14,174 nt of DNA from NCBI GenBank assembly GCA_012521855.1, contig JAAYLO010000253.1:1-14174 (forward strand), given 5' to 3'. Positions 6,841 to 13,849 of the stretch are shown piece after piece (position 1 is the stretch's first letter; every line of letters begins with the position of its first letter). This DNA comes from Halanaerobiaceae bacterium (GTDB lineage Bacteria > Bacillota > Halanaerobiia > Halanaerobiales > DTU029). The notes under the pieces were generated by a model. The model was not told the origin of the DNA and searched no databases. It saw only the letters and a list, made by a program, of their open reading frames with translations. The position numbers and the translations under genes were made by a program.

Positions 6841-7055
6841 GAAGACTTGGTTTTCTGGTTCTGGGAATCAGTCTGCTTTTGTTACTGGGCACAGGTCTAT
6901 ATTATCTTTTAAGCTCTATTTTGCGGGATGCGTCAGTACCTGTAGTCATTCGAATCGGGATTGCAGGTGTTGTGTTGGGTTTGATTATCCTTTTAATCAG
7001 TTTGATTAAAGAAAGAATGGAGGATGATGAAGATGATTTTGGTGAATACCAGTGA
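6831..7055 (+). CDS. Small two-helix membrane protein with non-standard start (ATT or ATA)
   Basis: The frame from 6831 to the TGA at 7053-7055 is open for 74 codons and has no ATG, GTG or TTG near its 5' end. It begins after AGGAGG (6821-6826) in the tail of etfA. The best starts are ATT at 6831 (4-base spacing) or ATA at 6837 (10-base spacing). ATT starts are known, for example in infC. The product opens with a basic IKIRR stretch, then a hydrophobic helix (about 7-28), a short loop with SSILRDASVPV, a second helix (about 40-60), and an acidic tail KERMEDDEDDFGEYQ. This ordered pattern argues for a real gene. It overlaps etfA by 10 bases and the next gene by 23. The function is unknown, and a sequencing error hiding a normal start is possible. 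Confidence 0.62.
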   Translation: MKIRRLGFLVLGISLLLLLGTGLYYLLSSILRDASVPVVIRIGIAGVVLGLIILLISLIKERMEDDEDDFGEYQ

Positions 7056-7347
7056 GATTACCGGAAGGGAAATCACGGAGATGCTCGGCCTGGTGAGGGG
7101 AAATAGTATCAGGGCCCGCCATATCGGCCATGATATTATGGCAGGTCTCCGGAATATTGTTGGCGGTGAAGTCAAGGAATATACAAAGATGATTACTGAA
7201 GCCAGGGAAGAGGCCCTGAAGAGAATGGTTGAGGCTGCAGAAAAGCTGGGGGCAGATGCAGTGGTAAATGTCCGTTTTTCAACATCACAGGTGATGGCCG
7301 GAGCTGCGGAAATACTGGCCTATGGTACTGCTGTTAAATTAAGATAA
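7033..7347 (+). CDS. YbjQ/UPF0145-family protein
   Basis: This is a 104-residue cytoplasmic protein of the YbjQ (UPF0145) family, annotated elsewhere as a putative heavy-metal-binding domain that forms ring-like pentamers; its cellular role is not established. Typical features are the start MILVNTSEITGREI, the GLVRGNSIRARH block, a long helix with EYTKMITEAREEALKRM, and GADAVVNVRFSTS followed by EILAYGTAV. In-frame ATGs also occur at 7024 and 7027, but the GGAGG site (7019-7023) touches them; the ATG at 7033 has 9-base spacing and matches the family start. It overlaps the small membrane protein by 23 bases, so the two may be made together. It contains no cysteine or histidine cluster that would support metal binding beyond His35 and His38-type residues in the ARHIGHD segment. 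Confidence 0.88.
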   Translation: MILVNTSEITGREITEMLGLVRGNSIRARHIGHDIMAGLRNIVGGEVKEYTKMITEAREEALKRMVEAAEKLGADAVVNVRFSTSQVMAGAAEILAYGTAVKLR

Positions 7348-7379
7348 GCTGCTGTGTCTTTACCTCCTAATGCTGAATT

Positions 7380-7877
7380 TTAAATGAATAATTTTATATC
7401 TGCTGATAAAGCGTCTTTAAGATAATCTTCTGCTGTCATGATCTCTACTTCTGGCAGCAGTTCTTCTTTTTTGATACCCATGGTCTCGGCAGATAATTTG
7501 CAGGCATAAAATCTGACACCGCTGTCACGGGATTCTTTCAGGAAATCAAATAAGCGGGGTGTTTTATCATCCCCCATCATCTTTTCCAGCATCATTCTGC
7601 CCAATCCACTCATATTCATCCTGGAGAGAGGAAGCTCTTCCGGGCCCTTTGCTGTCAGCAGGCCGAAGGCTTTTTCAAGACTGCTTTTTTTCTCCAGGGT
7701 AAAGGTTTCCGGATCACGTATGAGACAGAGCCCCCAGAAGGCACAAAAGACGGTGACTGCCATGTCAATACTTCTGGCGGTATTTGCCAGGATCAGGGCT
7801 GCCAGTGCTTTGTCGTAATCACAGCTGAAAAGGAGGATATTGAGCTTTTTATCATCTCTTATATTCTGTTCTGTCAT
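7380..7877 (-). CDS. DsrE/DsrF/DrsH-like (DsrE2) family protein
   Basis: The 165-residue product resembles the DsrE/DsrF/DrsH-like group, sometimes labelled peroxiredoxin-family, whose members handle protein-bound sulfur through cysteines. The sequence ILLFSCDYDKALAALILAN (14-32) is a typical opening strand and helix, followed by MAVTVFCAFWGLCLI (39-53). A conserved-type cysteine, Cys126, lies in GVRFYACKLSAETMG; Cys19, Cys45 and Cys51 are further candidates. I start it at the ATG at 7877, which has AAGGTGG (7890-7884) upstream with 6-base spacing. A longer frame begins at 7937 with an ATGA overlap of the upstream gene, but its 20 extra residues look unlike the family and its ribosome site is poor. 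It is the second gene of a minus-strand pair with the desulfurase-like enzyme, which suggests a sulfur-transfer role. Confidence 0.85.
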   Translation of the reverse strand: MTEQNIRDDKKLNILLFSCDYDKALAALILANTARSIDMAVTVFCAFWGLCLIRDPETFTLEKKSSLEKAFGLLTAKGPEELPLSRMNMSGLGRMMLEKMMGDDKTPRLFDFLKESRDSGVRFYACKLSAETMGIKKEELLPEVEIMTAEDYLKDALSADIKLFI

Positions 7878-7933
7878 ATAGATCCACCTTTCTCCCGGTA
7901 TTAGTATTGTTCGAAACAGGGAAGAATATACTG

Positions 7934-9211
7934 TCATTTCTTTAGAATCTCCCGGATTGCCTGGAGCAGGTAATCGACTTCTTCTTTTTCATTATACATG
8001 CCGAAACTGATGCGTACCAGACCGGGATGCAGGGAATGCGGCCTGTTTAAGTGTTTTTTTATTTCATTTTCAGAAATCCCGAGCAATTTCCGGATATAGG
8101 GCTGGGCACAGAAGCAGCCATTACGGACTCCAATTCCATATTCCCCGGCAAGGATATCTGCTGCCTCTTCATGACTTAACCCTTCAATATTGAAAGGTAT
8201 GATGGATATTATTTCACTGTCTTTATTATTGTATAGTTTTACACCCGGTATTTTTTCCATCTCTTTCAGGGTATAATGAGTTAAGGATTCTTCATATTCC
8301 GCTATTTTCTCCATACCGATTTCCTTTATTTTCTTGAGGGACTCAGCAAGTGCTATTACTCCCATGATATTTGGAGTGCCTGCTTCATCTTTCCAGGGTG
8401 GTTCATTCCAGAGGACTTCTTCAGTGGTAACTAGCTGAACAGTGCCTCCCCCTTTTGTTTCAGGTTCACCCTGTCTAAAAAAATCTGTCGGCCCAATCAA
8501 TACTCCGGTACCAAAGGGAGCATAAATTTTGTGGCCGGAGAAGACCAGAAAATCCAGCTCATGATCACTCATGTTGAAGGGCCGGTGAGGGATGAGCTGG
8601 GCAGCATCTACCAGTATTCTTGCATTGTATTGGCGGCATAATCCGGCAATCTTCCTGATGGGATTGATATAGCCTGTCACATTGGAAGCCCCTGTTACAG
8701 TGACCAATCTGACCTTTCCCCTGTGTTCAATCAGTTTTGCCTCCAGATCTTCCAGAGACAGCAATCCCTCCCCTGTAACTTCTATATAATCAAGTTTGTA
8801 TTTGTTCCGCCAGGGAAGGTCATTGGAGTGATGTTCCATCTCTGTAGATAAAATAATGCATTCTCCTTTATCTTCCAACTGGCAGAAACGATTGGATATT
8901 TTGTTAATTGCTTCAGTAGTGTTTTTGACAAAAATAATGGTATAGTGAGCAAGGTCTATTTTCAGAAAATCTGCAATTATGGAGCGGGATTCCTCGTAGA
9001 GCCTGGAACTGAGTAATGATTTATAACCTTTGCCCCGATGGATAGAGGAATACCAGGGAGAAAAACCGTTAATTGCCTTAAGTACTGCTTTCAGGGGGGG
9101 AGTTGTGGCTGCATTATCAAAGTTTATGTATCTGGCCAGTCTATAGGGATTTAAGGGAATCATGGTCTCAGTACCCAGGACATATTTGCGGAAAGGAGAC
9201 TTATCCAGCAT
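7934..9211 (-). CDS. Class V aminotransferase, cysteine desulfurase-like (SufS/Csd group)
   Basis: This 425-residue PLP enzyme probably releases sulfur from cysteine or a related compound as a protein persulfide. The fold-type I pattern is complete: FDNAATTPP (31-39), the EMEHHSN block with His128, VDAAQ with Asp202 pairing the PLP nitrogen, and SGHKIYAP with the PLP-binding Lys228. The late loop GVRNGCFCAQPY places Cys368 where SufS has its catalytic cysteine; Cys366 adds a second thiol, giving a CxC. About 28 residues precede the usual start of the domain. The start is supported by GAGGTGAT (9224-9217) upstream of the ATG. No SufU or IscU partner is in the window. Other products, such as selenocysteine lyase or an aminotransferase, cannot be excluded. 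It is transcribed away from the OsmC gene and heads the DsrE pair. Confidence 0.88.
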   Translation of the reverse strand: MLDKSPFRKYVLGTETMIPLNPYRLARYINFDNAATTPPLKAVLKAINGFSPWYSSIHRGKGYKSLLSSRLYEESRSIIADFLKIDLAHYTIIFVKNTTEAINKISNRFCQLEDKGECIILSTEMEHHSNDLPWRNKYKLDYIEVTGEGLLSLEDLEAKLIEHRGKVRLVTVTGASNVTGYINPIRKIAGLCRQYNARILVDAAQLIPHRPFNMSDHELDFLVFSGHKIYAPFGTGVLIGPTDFFRQGEPETKGGGTVQLVTTEEVLWNEPPWKDEAGTPNIMGVIALAESLKKIKEIGMEKIAEYEESLTHYTLKEMEKIPGVKLYNNKDSEIISIIPFNIEGLSHEEAADILAGEYGIGVRNGCFCAQPYIRKLLGISENEIKKHLNRPHSLHPGLVRISFGMYNEKEEVDYLLQAIREILKK

Positions 9212-9272
9212 TGATCATCACCTCAAAACTTATTTTATTCTTCCTCATCTGTTTTTGTTAATTAAGAGATTA

Positions 9273-9284
9273 ATGCTTAAGCAT
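9273..9284. promoter_or_regulatory. 12-bp perfect palindrome between divergent genes
   Basis: ATGCTTAAGCAT is a perfect palindrome in the 161-base gap between the desulfurase-like gene (minus) and the OsmC-family gene (plus). It lies about 62 bases from the first start and 89 from the second. A dimeric repressor could use it to control both sides. I do not recognise it as a known operator, and short AT-rich palindromes arise by chance. Confidence 0.3.
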
Positions 9285-9317
9285 ATATGGCAAGTATAAA
9301 CTTTATATAAAGAAGGA

Positions 9318-9323
9318 TATAAT
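9318..9323 (+). promoter_or_regulatory. Candidate -10 box for the OsmC-family gene
   Basis: A perfect TATAAT lies 49 bases before the OsmC-family start. No convincing -35 hexamer is found 16-18 bases upstream (the region reads GTATAAAC). The promoter is therefore only partly supported and may need an activator. Confidence 0.3.
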
Positions 9324-9372
9324 CCATAAATGTCAAAGTATAAAAATATAACTGAAAAAGGAGGGGTTATTT

Positions 9373-9789
9373 ATGAGAGCACATCTTGTTCTAAAAAATG
9401 ATGGTGGTATTGAATTCCAGGCAAAAGGTGATTCCGGTCATCAGATTACTGTGGGTTTTCCTGAAGATGCCGGCGGCAAAGATAGCGGGCCTACTCCCAT
9501 GGAATTACTTTTATATGGGGCTGCCGGATGTACAGGTATTGATATTGTGAAGATTCTGGAAAAGATGAAGGCTGAAGTACTGGAGTTTGAAATCCTGATA
9601 GATGGGCAAAGGGCAGAAAAACATCCCAGGAGATTTGAAATAATAGAGATAGAGTATATTATTAAGGGCAAGGGTTTGTCTGAGAAAAATGTCAGGAGAG
9701 CTATAGAACTTTCCCAGGAAAAATACTGTTCTGCTACAAATTCACTGAATGCTGAAATCCGATATTCATACCAGTATGAAAATATTTAA
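9373..9789 (+). CDS. OsmC-family thiol protein
   Basis: OsmC/Ohr-type proteins reduce organic hydroperoxides or handle reactive sulfur using two cysteines in a dimer interface. The 138-residue length is normal. Cys53 sits in GAAGCTGIDIVKIL and Cys119 in EKYCSATNSL, and the upstream TPMELLLYGAAG block with Glu44 is the family pattern. It resembles the YhfA-like OsmC branch more than the Ohr peroxidases, judging from the CTGIDIV and EKYCS motifs; this is inferred by eye. AAGGAGGGG (9358-9366) precedes the ATG by 6 bases. It is transcribed divergently from the desulfurase/DsrE pair, so a common sulfur or oxidative-stress role is plausible but unproven. Confidence 0.9.
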   Translation: MRAHLVLKNDGGIEFQAKGDSGHQITVGFPEDAGGKDSGPTPMELLLYGAAGCTGIDIVKILEKMKAEVLEFEILIDGQRAEKHPRRFEIIEIEYIIKGKGLSEKNVRRAIELSQEKYCSATNSLNAEIRYSYQYENI

Positions 9790-9818
9790 GCTCTTTCCAG
9801 ATGGCTGAATACTTTTGA

Positions 9819-9847
9819 TTGACAGCAGATATACACCGTGGTATAAT
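9819..9847 (+). promoter_or_regulatory. Perfect-consensus sigmaA promoter of the ABC importer operon
   Basis: TTGACA (9819-9824) and TATAAT (9842-9847) are separated by exactly 17 bases, so both hexamers and the spacing are ideal. The -10 ends 45 bases before the binding-protein start. Transcription should be strong unless repressed. The leader is too short for a T-box. Confidence 0.88.
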
Positions 9848-9892
9848 ATTTGATATCTTAAATTTAGAAATTAGTAGAGGAGAGATGTATTT

Positions 9893-10879
9893 ATGGAGAA
9901 GTTGAGGAGTAGAGGATTTGTTGGTGTTGTTCTTTTAGTGTTCTTATTTTTAGTTACATCAGTGATACTGGCAAAAGACAAAATAAGTATTGCTATTACA
10001 CAAATTGTAGAACACCCTGCCCTTGATGAGGCGAGGAAGGGTTTTATTGATGTTCTGGCTGAAAACGGTTATGTAGAAGGTGAACAGGTAGTATATGATA
10101 TTCAAAATGCACAGGGAGAAATGGCAAATGCCAATACAATTGCACAGAAATTTGCCCTTGACAGACCTGATTTGATACTGGCTATTTCAACCCCTTCTGC
10201 TATTGCAGTGGCAAATGCTGTCAATGATATACCAATCCTGATTACTGCTGTTACTGACCCTGTTGATGCAGGATTAGTGGAGAGTAATGAGAGACCCGGT
10301 ACAAATGTAACCGGTACCAATGATATGAATCCCATCAGGGAACAGTTTGAGCTTATCCTGAAGTTTGCTCCGGAAACAAAGAGTGTGGGGATTATCTATA
10401 ATGCGGGTGAGAGCAATTCGGTTGTCCAGGTAAATATTGCAAAAGAGGTGGCGAAGGAACTGGGATTGAAACTTGTAGAAGCAAGTGTTTCCAGTTCGAC
10501 AGAGGTATTGACTTCTGCCAATTCACTGGCTGACAGGGTAGATGCTATCTATGTTCCAACAGATAACACAGTGGTTTCATCTATTGAATCAGTTGTCATG
10601 GTTGCGGAAAAGAATAAAATACCGCTTATAGCAGGAGAGGAAAACAGTGTAAAAAGAGGGGCTTTAGCCACTGTTGGAATAAATTATTACCGTCTGGGGA
10701 GGCAAACCGGAGAGATGGCCTTAAAGATATTAAAGGGAGAGGCAAGGCCGGAAGATATGCCTGTTGAGAGCCAGAAGGAGTATAGACTGGTATTGAATGT
10801 AGATGCTGCTGAGGCAATTGGTGTTGAGATACCTGAAGAATTGCTGGAAAATGCAGATGAGATATATGGAGAGGAATAG
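9893..10879 (+). CDS. ABC importer substrate-binding protein (TrpX-like, ABC_sub_bind family)
   Basis: This 328-residue exported protein captures the substrate for the permease and ATPase that follow. A basic start (MEKLRSR) and hydrophobic core lead to a likely signal peptidase I site after Ala27 (VILA before KDK); there is no lipobox cysteine. The mature part shows the periplasmic-binding fold of the COG2984/PF04392 group: ISIAITQIVEHPALDEARKGF, DLILAISTPSAIAVANA, DIPILITAVTDPVDAGLV, the VTGTNDM block and SVGIIYNAGESNS. Members include the tryptophan binding protein TrpX, but the substrate cannot be fixed here; other aromatic or small organic ligands are possible. AGAGGAGAG (9876-9884) precedes the ATG by 8 bases. 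The permease gene follows after 20 bases. Confidence 0.92.
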   Translation: MEKLRSRGFVGVVLLVFLFLVTSVILAKDKISIAITQIVEHPALDEARKGFIDVLAENGYVEGEQVVYDIQNAQGEMANANTIAQKFALDRPDLILAISTPSAIAVANAVNDIPILITAVTDPVDAGLVESNERPGTNVTGTNDMNPIREQFELILKFAPETKSVGIIYNAGESNSVVQVNIAKEVAKELGLKLVEASVSSSTEVLTSANSLADRVDAIYVPTDNTVVSSIESVVMVAEKNKIPLIAGEENSVKRGALATVGINYYRLGRQTGEMALKILKGEARPEDMPVESQKEYRLVLNVDAAEAIGVEIPEELLENADEIYGEE

Positions 10880-10899
10880 ATACAGGAGTGAGGAAATAG

Positions 10900-11820
10900 A
10901 TGTGGTACCTTAATCTGAATTTTTATATGAAAACACTTGAAGAAGGAATGGCTTTTGTTTTACTGGCCATGGGGGTCTATATTACCTTCCGGATACTGGA
11001 TTTTGCAGATCTTACAGTTGAAGGGAGTTTCCCCCTGGGGGCTGCAGTAGCGGCGAAATCCATTGTTTCCGGGCTTAATCCTGTTCTGGCAACTATTTTT
11101 GCCTTTCTGGCAGGCTGCATTGCCGGTATGATAACAGGAATTATTAATACCAGGTTAAAGATTGCCGGTTTACTGGCCGGTATTTTAACCATGACCTCTT
11201 TATATTCTATAAATTTAAGGATCATGGGCAAATCACAGATATCTTTATTTAGAAAGCCCAGGATATTTGATGGATTTGAGAGGATATTCGGTTCAGATTA
11301 TGGTACCCTGATTTCTCTGATTATAATTGTTTTTATCGTAAAAATACTGCTGGATTTTTTCCTCCATACTGAGTTTGGAATGTCTATCAGGGCTACTGGT
11401 GATAATCCTGTCATGATAGAAACACTGGGAATAAATACAGATTTTATCAAGATATTTGGTCTGGCCCTGGCCAATGGGATGGTTGCTCTTTCCGGTGCCC
11501 TTTTTGCCCAGTATTCTTCTTCTGCAGATGTACAGATGGGTATGGGTATGATTGTTGTAGGGCTGGCTTCAGTTATAATAGGAGAGGTTTTTGTCAGGAC
11601 CAGTAAGATTCCTTTTGCTACATCAGGTGTAATTCTTGGTGCTGTTTTGTATCGTTTTGCAATAGCAGTATCATTACGCCTCGGTTTTGACGCCACAGAT
11701 CTGAAAATAGTGACAGCAGTTCTGGTTATCATTGCTTTAGGAGCACCATCTCTCCGCAGGTTTTTGATCCAGGATGAGTTTGCTGAGAAGCTGCTGGAAG
11801 AGGTAGATGAAGATGCTTAA
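10900..11820 (+). CDS. ABC importer permease (TrpY-like, BPD_transp_2 family)
   Basis: This 306-residue inner-membrane permease forms the transport channel of the system. Multiple hydrophobic helices are visible, roughly eight, starting near residues 15-32, 44-60, 64-80 and 88-105, with further ones at 125-150, 185-205, 211-228, 232-255 and 262-280. Family landmarks are FRILDFADLTVEGSFPLG (28-45), a cytoplasmic GIINTRLKIAGLLAG segment (81-95), and the coupling segment FGMSIRATGDNPVMIETLGI, which resembles the EAA-type loop that contacts the ATPase. The layout matches COG4120 permeases. GAGG (10890-10893) precedes the ATG by 6 bases. Its last 8 bases overlap the ATPase gene, so the two are translationally linked. 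Confidence 0.92.
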   Translation: MWYLNLNFYMKTLEEGMAFVLLAMGVYITFRILDFADLTVEGSFPLGAAVAAKSIVSGLNPVLATIFAFLAGCIAGMITGIINTRLKIAGLLAGILTMTSLYSINLRIMGKSQISLFRKPRIFDGFERIFGSDYGTLISLIIIVFIVKILLDFFLHTEFGMSIRATGDNPVMIETLGINTDFIKIFGLALANGMVALSGALFAQYSSSADVQMGMGMIVVGLASVIIGEVFVRTSKIPFATSGVILGAVLYRFAIAVSLRLGFDATDLKIVTAVLVIIALGAPSLRRFLIQDEFAEKLLEEVDEDA

Positions 11821-12613
11821 ACTGGAAAATATTCATAAAGTCTTTAATTATGGTAAAGTAAATGTAAACCATGCCCTTAATGGTGTTGATTTGTCCCTTT
11901 CTGAAGGGGATTTCCTTACCATAATAGGCAGTAATGGTGCCGGGAAATCAACAATATTGAATATTGTTGCAGGTACCTATACTCCGGAAATCGGGCGGGT
12001 TGTTGTTGATGGTAAAGATGTGACCAGATGGCCTACCCACAAACGGGCCTCTTTTGTAGGCAGGGTGTTCCAGGACCCGCTGAGGGGTACTGCTGCAGAG
12101 ATGACCATTGAAGAGAACCTGTCTCTGGCTTATATGAGAGGAAAGAGAAGGGGTTTAAAACTGGGATTGAATAAAAAGCGGAGGGATGAATTCAGGGAGA
12201 GGCTTAGCTGGCTTGGGCTGGGTCTGGAAGATAGGCTGGAGGATCCGGTAAAGCTTTTGTCAGGGGGTCAGCGCCAGGCCCTGACACTTCTCATGGCTAC
12301 ACTGGGGGAACCCATAATATTACTCCTGGATGAGCATACTGCTGCTCTGGATCCTAAAACTGCTGAACAGATAATAAATATTACCCGGCGGATTGTTGAA
12401 AAAAATAAACTGACGGTTTTAATGGTAACACACAATATGAAACAGGCCCTGGAAATGGGTAACCGGACTATCATGATGGATAAAGGGAAAATAATACTGG
12501 AACTCCAGGGTGAAGAAAGAGAAAAGATGACCATAGGTGAACTGGTGAAGAAATTCAGTGAAAAAAGCGGTCAGGAATTGACTGATGACCGGGTATTACT
12601 TGCTAAAGAATAA
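11813..12613 (+). CDS. ABC importer ATP-binding protein (TrpZ-like)
   Basis: This cytoplasmic ATPase powers the importer. Counting from the ATG at 11813 (266 residues), Walker A is GSNGAGKST (39-47), the Q-loop is VFQDP with Gln87, the signature is LSGGQ (149-153), Walker B is ILLLDE with catalytic Glu174, and the H-loop has His207 in VTHN. The segment FQDPLRGTAAEMTIEENLSL is typical of the COG1101 group, which pairs with the two preceding families. An in-frame ATG at 11807 exists, but AGAGG (11799-11803) is only 3 bases before it and 9 before the ATG at 11813, which also gives the usual MLKLENI start. A strong terminator follows 16 bases after the stop, closing the operon. Confidence 0.95.
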   Translation: MLKLENIHKVFNYGKVNVNHALNGVDLSLSEGDFLTIIGSNGAGKSTILNIVAGTYTPEIGRVVVDGKDVTRWPTHKRASFVGRVFQDPLRGTAAEMTIEENLSLAYMRGKRRGLKLGLNKKRRDEFRERLSWLGLGLEDRLEDPVKLLSGGQRQALTLLMATLGEPIILLLDEHTAALDPKTAEQIINITRRIVEKNKLTVLMVTHNMKQALEMGNRTIMMDKGKIILELQGEEREKMTIGELVKKFSEKSGQELTDDRVLLAKE

Positions 12614-12629
12614 ATATATATATATACCA

Positions 12630-12664
12630 ATCCCTCAGTACCTGTCAGGTATTGAGGGATTTTT
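12630..12664 (+). terminator. Intrinsic terminator of the ABC importer operon
   Basis: A 13-bp stem, ATCCCTCAGTACC (12630-12642) with GGTATTGAGGGAT (12648-12660), contains one G-T wobble and closes a five-base loop (TGTCA). It is followed by a run of Ts to 12664. This is a standard Rho-independent terminator 16 bases after the ATPase stop. Confidence 0.93.
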
Positions 12665-12669
12665 CCTGT

Positions 12670-12699
12670 TTGAAGAAGGTTTTCTTTTTCAGATATAGT
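12670..12699 (+). promoter_or_regulatory. Candidate promoter for azlCD
   Basis: TTGAAG (12670-12675) and TATAGT (12694-12699) have an 18-base spacer, matching consensus at four and five of six positions. It lies between the importer terminator and azlC, with the -10 about 32 bases from the azlC start. This leaves a very short leader with no room for a riboswitch. Confidence 0.4.
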
Positions 12700-12731
12700 A
12701 TTATATAGATAATAGAAATAGAGGTGGAGTT

Positions 12732-13424
12732 ATGGAAAGAAAAGAAGTAGTTATTTCAGGAATAAAGAGGGCAGTACCATTCCTGTTGGGATATCTCCCG
12801 ATCGGAATAAGCTATGGGCTCATGGCAGTAAAATCAGGTTTGAGTATCATGGAAACAGTTTCCATGTCTATCTTTGTCTTTGCCGGCTCTTCACAGCTCA
12901 TCAGTGTAAACATGTTTGCTGCCGGTGCAGGTGTTTTATCAATAGTTATGATGACTTTTCTGGTGAATCTGCGTCATATCCTGATGAGTTCCTCCTTGAG
13001 CCTGCAATTCAGAAAAACACCAGGAAAGATGATACCTTTTCTGGGGTTTCTGGTAACGGATGAGTCCTTTGCGGTCAGTAATGCTTTTTTTGATCAGTAT
13101 AGAGAGAGGGATAAGGGTCTATTTTTTTTAAGCCTTGGTTTGACAGCTTATCTGGGCTGGGTATTGAGTTCATTTACAGGAAGTATAATTGGTGCCCTGA
13201 TTCCCCTGGGGGAATTGCCGGGTCTGGATTTCGTTTTGCCGGCCATGTTTATCATTTTACTGGTAATGCAGATTGGAGGGAAGAGGGAATTATTTGTAGC
13301 ATTATTATCAGCATTTTTATCACTGCTTTTTGTATATCTATTACCGGATAACTGGAATATAATTATTGCTACAGTCCTGGCTGCGGCAGCAGGTGTTTTT
13401 TTCGAAAAAGCAGATAGAATATAA
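12732..13424 (+). CDS. azlC: AzlC-family branched-chain amino acid exporter subunit
   Basis: AzlC is the larger membrane subunit of a two-protein exporter of branched-chain amino acids and analogues. The 230-residue length is normal. Family blocks are PFLLGYLPIGISYG (16-29), FAGSSQL (50-56), VNLRHILMSSSL (78-89) and TDESFAV (109-115). Hydrophobic helices are evident near 14-32, 44-66, 68-80, 132-156, 168-182, 188-205 and 208-224. AGGTGG (12722-12727) precedes the ATG by 4 bases. azlD follows after 32 bases. The substrate in this organism is inferred only from the family, in which methionine and other amino acids have also been reported for relatives. Confidence 0.92.
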   Translation: MERKEVVISGIKRAVPFLLGYLPIGISYGLMAVKSGLSIMETVSMSIFVFAGSSQLISVNMFAAGAGVLSIVMMTFLVNLRHILMSSSLSLQFRKTPGKMIPFLGFLVTDESFAVSNAFFDQYRERDKGLFFLSLGLTAYLGWVLSSFTGSIIGALIPLGELPGLDFVLPAMFIILLVMQIGGKRELFVALLSAFLSLLFVYLLPDNWNIIIATVLAAAAGVFFEKADRI

Positions 13425-13456
13425 GGGTAAATGCTTCAGTGAATGGAGGAATAATA

Positions 13457-13777
13457 ATGCACAGTGAATATATTATATTTCTACTGGGAGCAGTCCTTGT
13501 TACATATTTACCGAGGGTTATTCCCCTCATTGTACTCAGCAGGATGGAGATACCGGATACAGTTGTCAGCTGGTTAAGGTATATCCCTGCTGCCATACTG
13601 GCTGCTTTACTTGCTCCGGAATTATTCATGAAAAATGGAGTGCTGGAACTGTCCTTGAAAAATATAAATCTTCTGGCTGCCATACCTGCTTTTTTAGTGG
13701 CAGTATACAAAAAGAATATCTTTCTGACCATAATAACAGGGGTATTATCTGTTGCCATTTTACAGGTCCTGTTGTGA
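13457..13777 (+). CDS. azlD: AzlD-family exporter subunit
   Basis: AzlD is the small partner of AzlC and is required for export. The 106-residue protein has about four hydrophobic helices. It carries the family blocks TYLPRVIPL (16-24) and WLRYIPAAILAALLAPEL (39-56). A GTG at 13439 is in frame, but it lies before the GGAGG site (13445-13449); the ATG at 13457 has a 7-base spacing and gives the usual short N-terminus, so it is the start. The stop codon forms part of the -35 box of the next promoter, and no terminator is visible after it. Confidence 0.9.
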   Translation: MHSEYIIFLLGAVLVTYLPRVIPLIVLSRMEIPDTVVSWLRYIPAAILAALLAPELFMKNGVLELSLKNINLLAAIPAFLVAVYKKNIFLTIITGVLSVAILQVLL

Positions 13778-13800
13778 ACTGGCATATATTACTATATAAT
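13772..13800 (+). promoter_or_regulatory. Candidate promoter for the CsgG-like gene
   Basis: TTGTGA (13772-13777) overlaps the azlD stop codon and is separated by 17 bases from a perfect TATAAT (13795-13800). The -10 ends 49 bases before the next ATG. A second TATAAT at 13830-13835 is too close to the ribosome site to serve as a -10. Confidence 0.55.
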
Positions 13801-13849
13801 TATTAATAGGCGGTAATAAAATATTATTATATAATTGGAGGGATAAATA

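Noticed and set aside
7878..7937. 20-residue N-terminal extension of the DsrE-type protein starting at 7937
   Set aside because: The ATGA overlap is tempting, but the ribosome site is weak, and the residues do not look like the family. The ATG at 7877 has a clear AAGGTGG.
9848..9892. T-box or other riboswitch in front of the ABC importer
   Set aside because: Only 45 bases separate the -10 box from the start codon, so no known T-box or aptamer fits.
12613..12627. Run of alternating AT (TATATATATATA) after the ATPase gene
   Set aside because: It is a short simple repeat next to a normal terminator, with no sign of function.
13795..13849. AT-rich inverted segments before the CsgG-like gene as a regulatory hairpin
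   Set aside because: The pairing is imperfect and made only of A-T pairs, so it is expected by chance in sequence of this composition.
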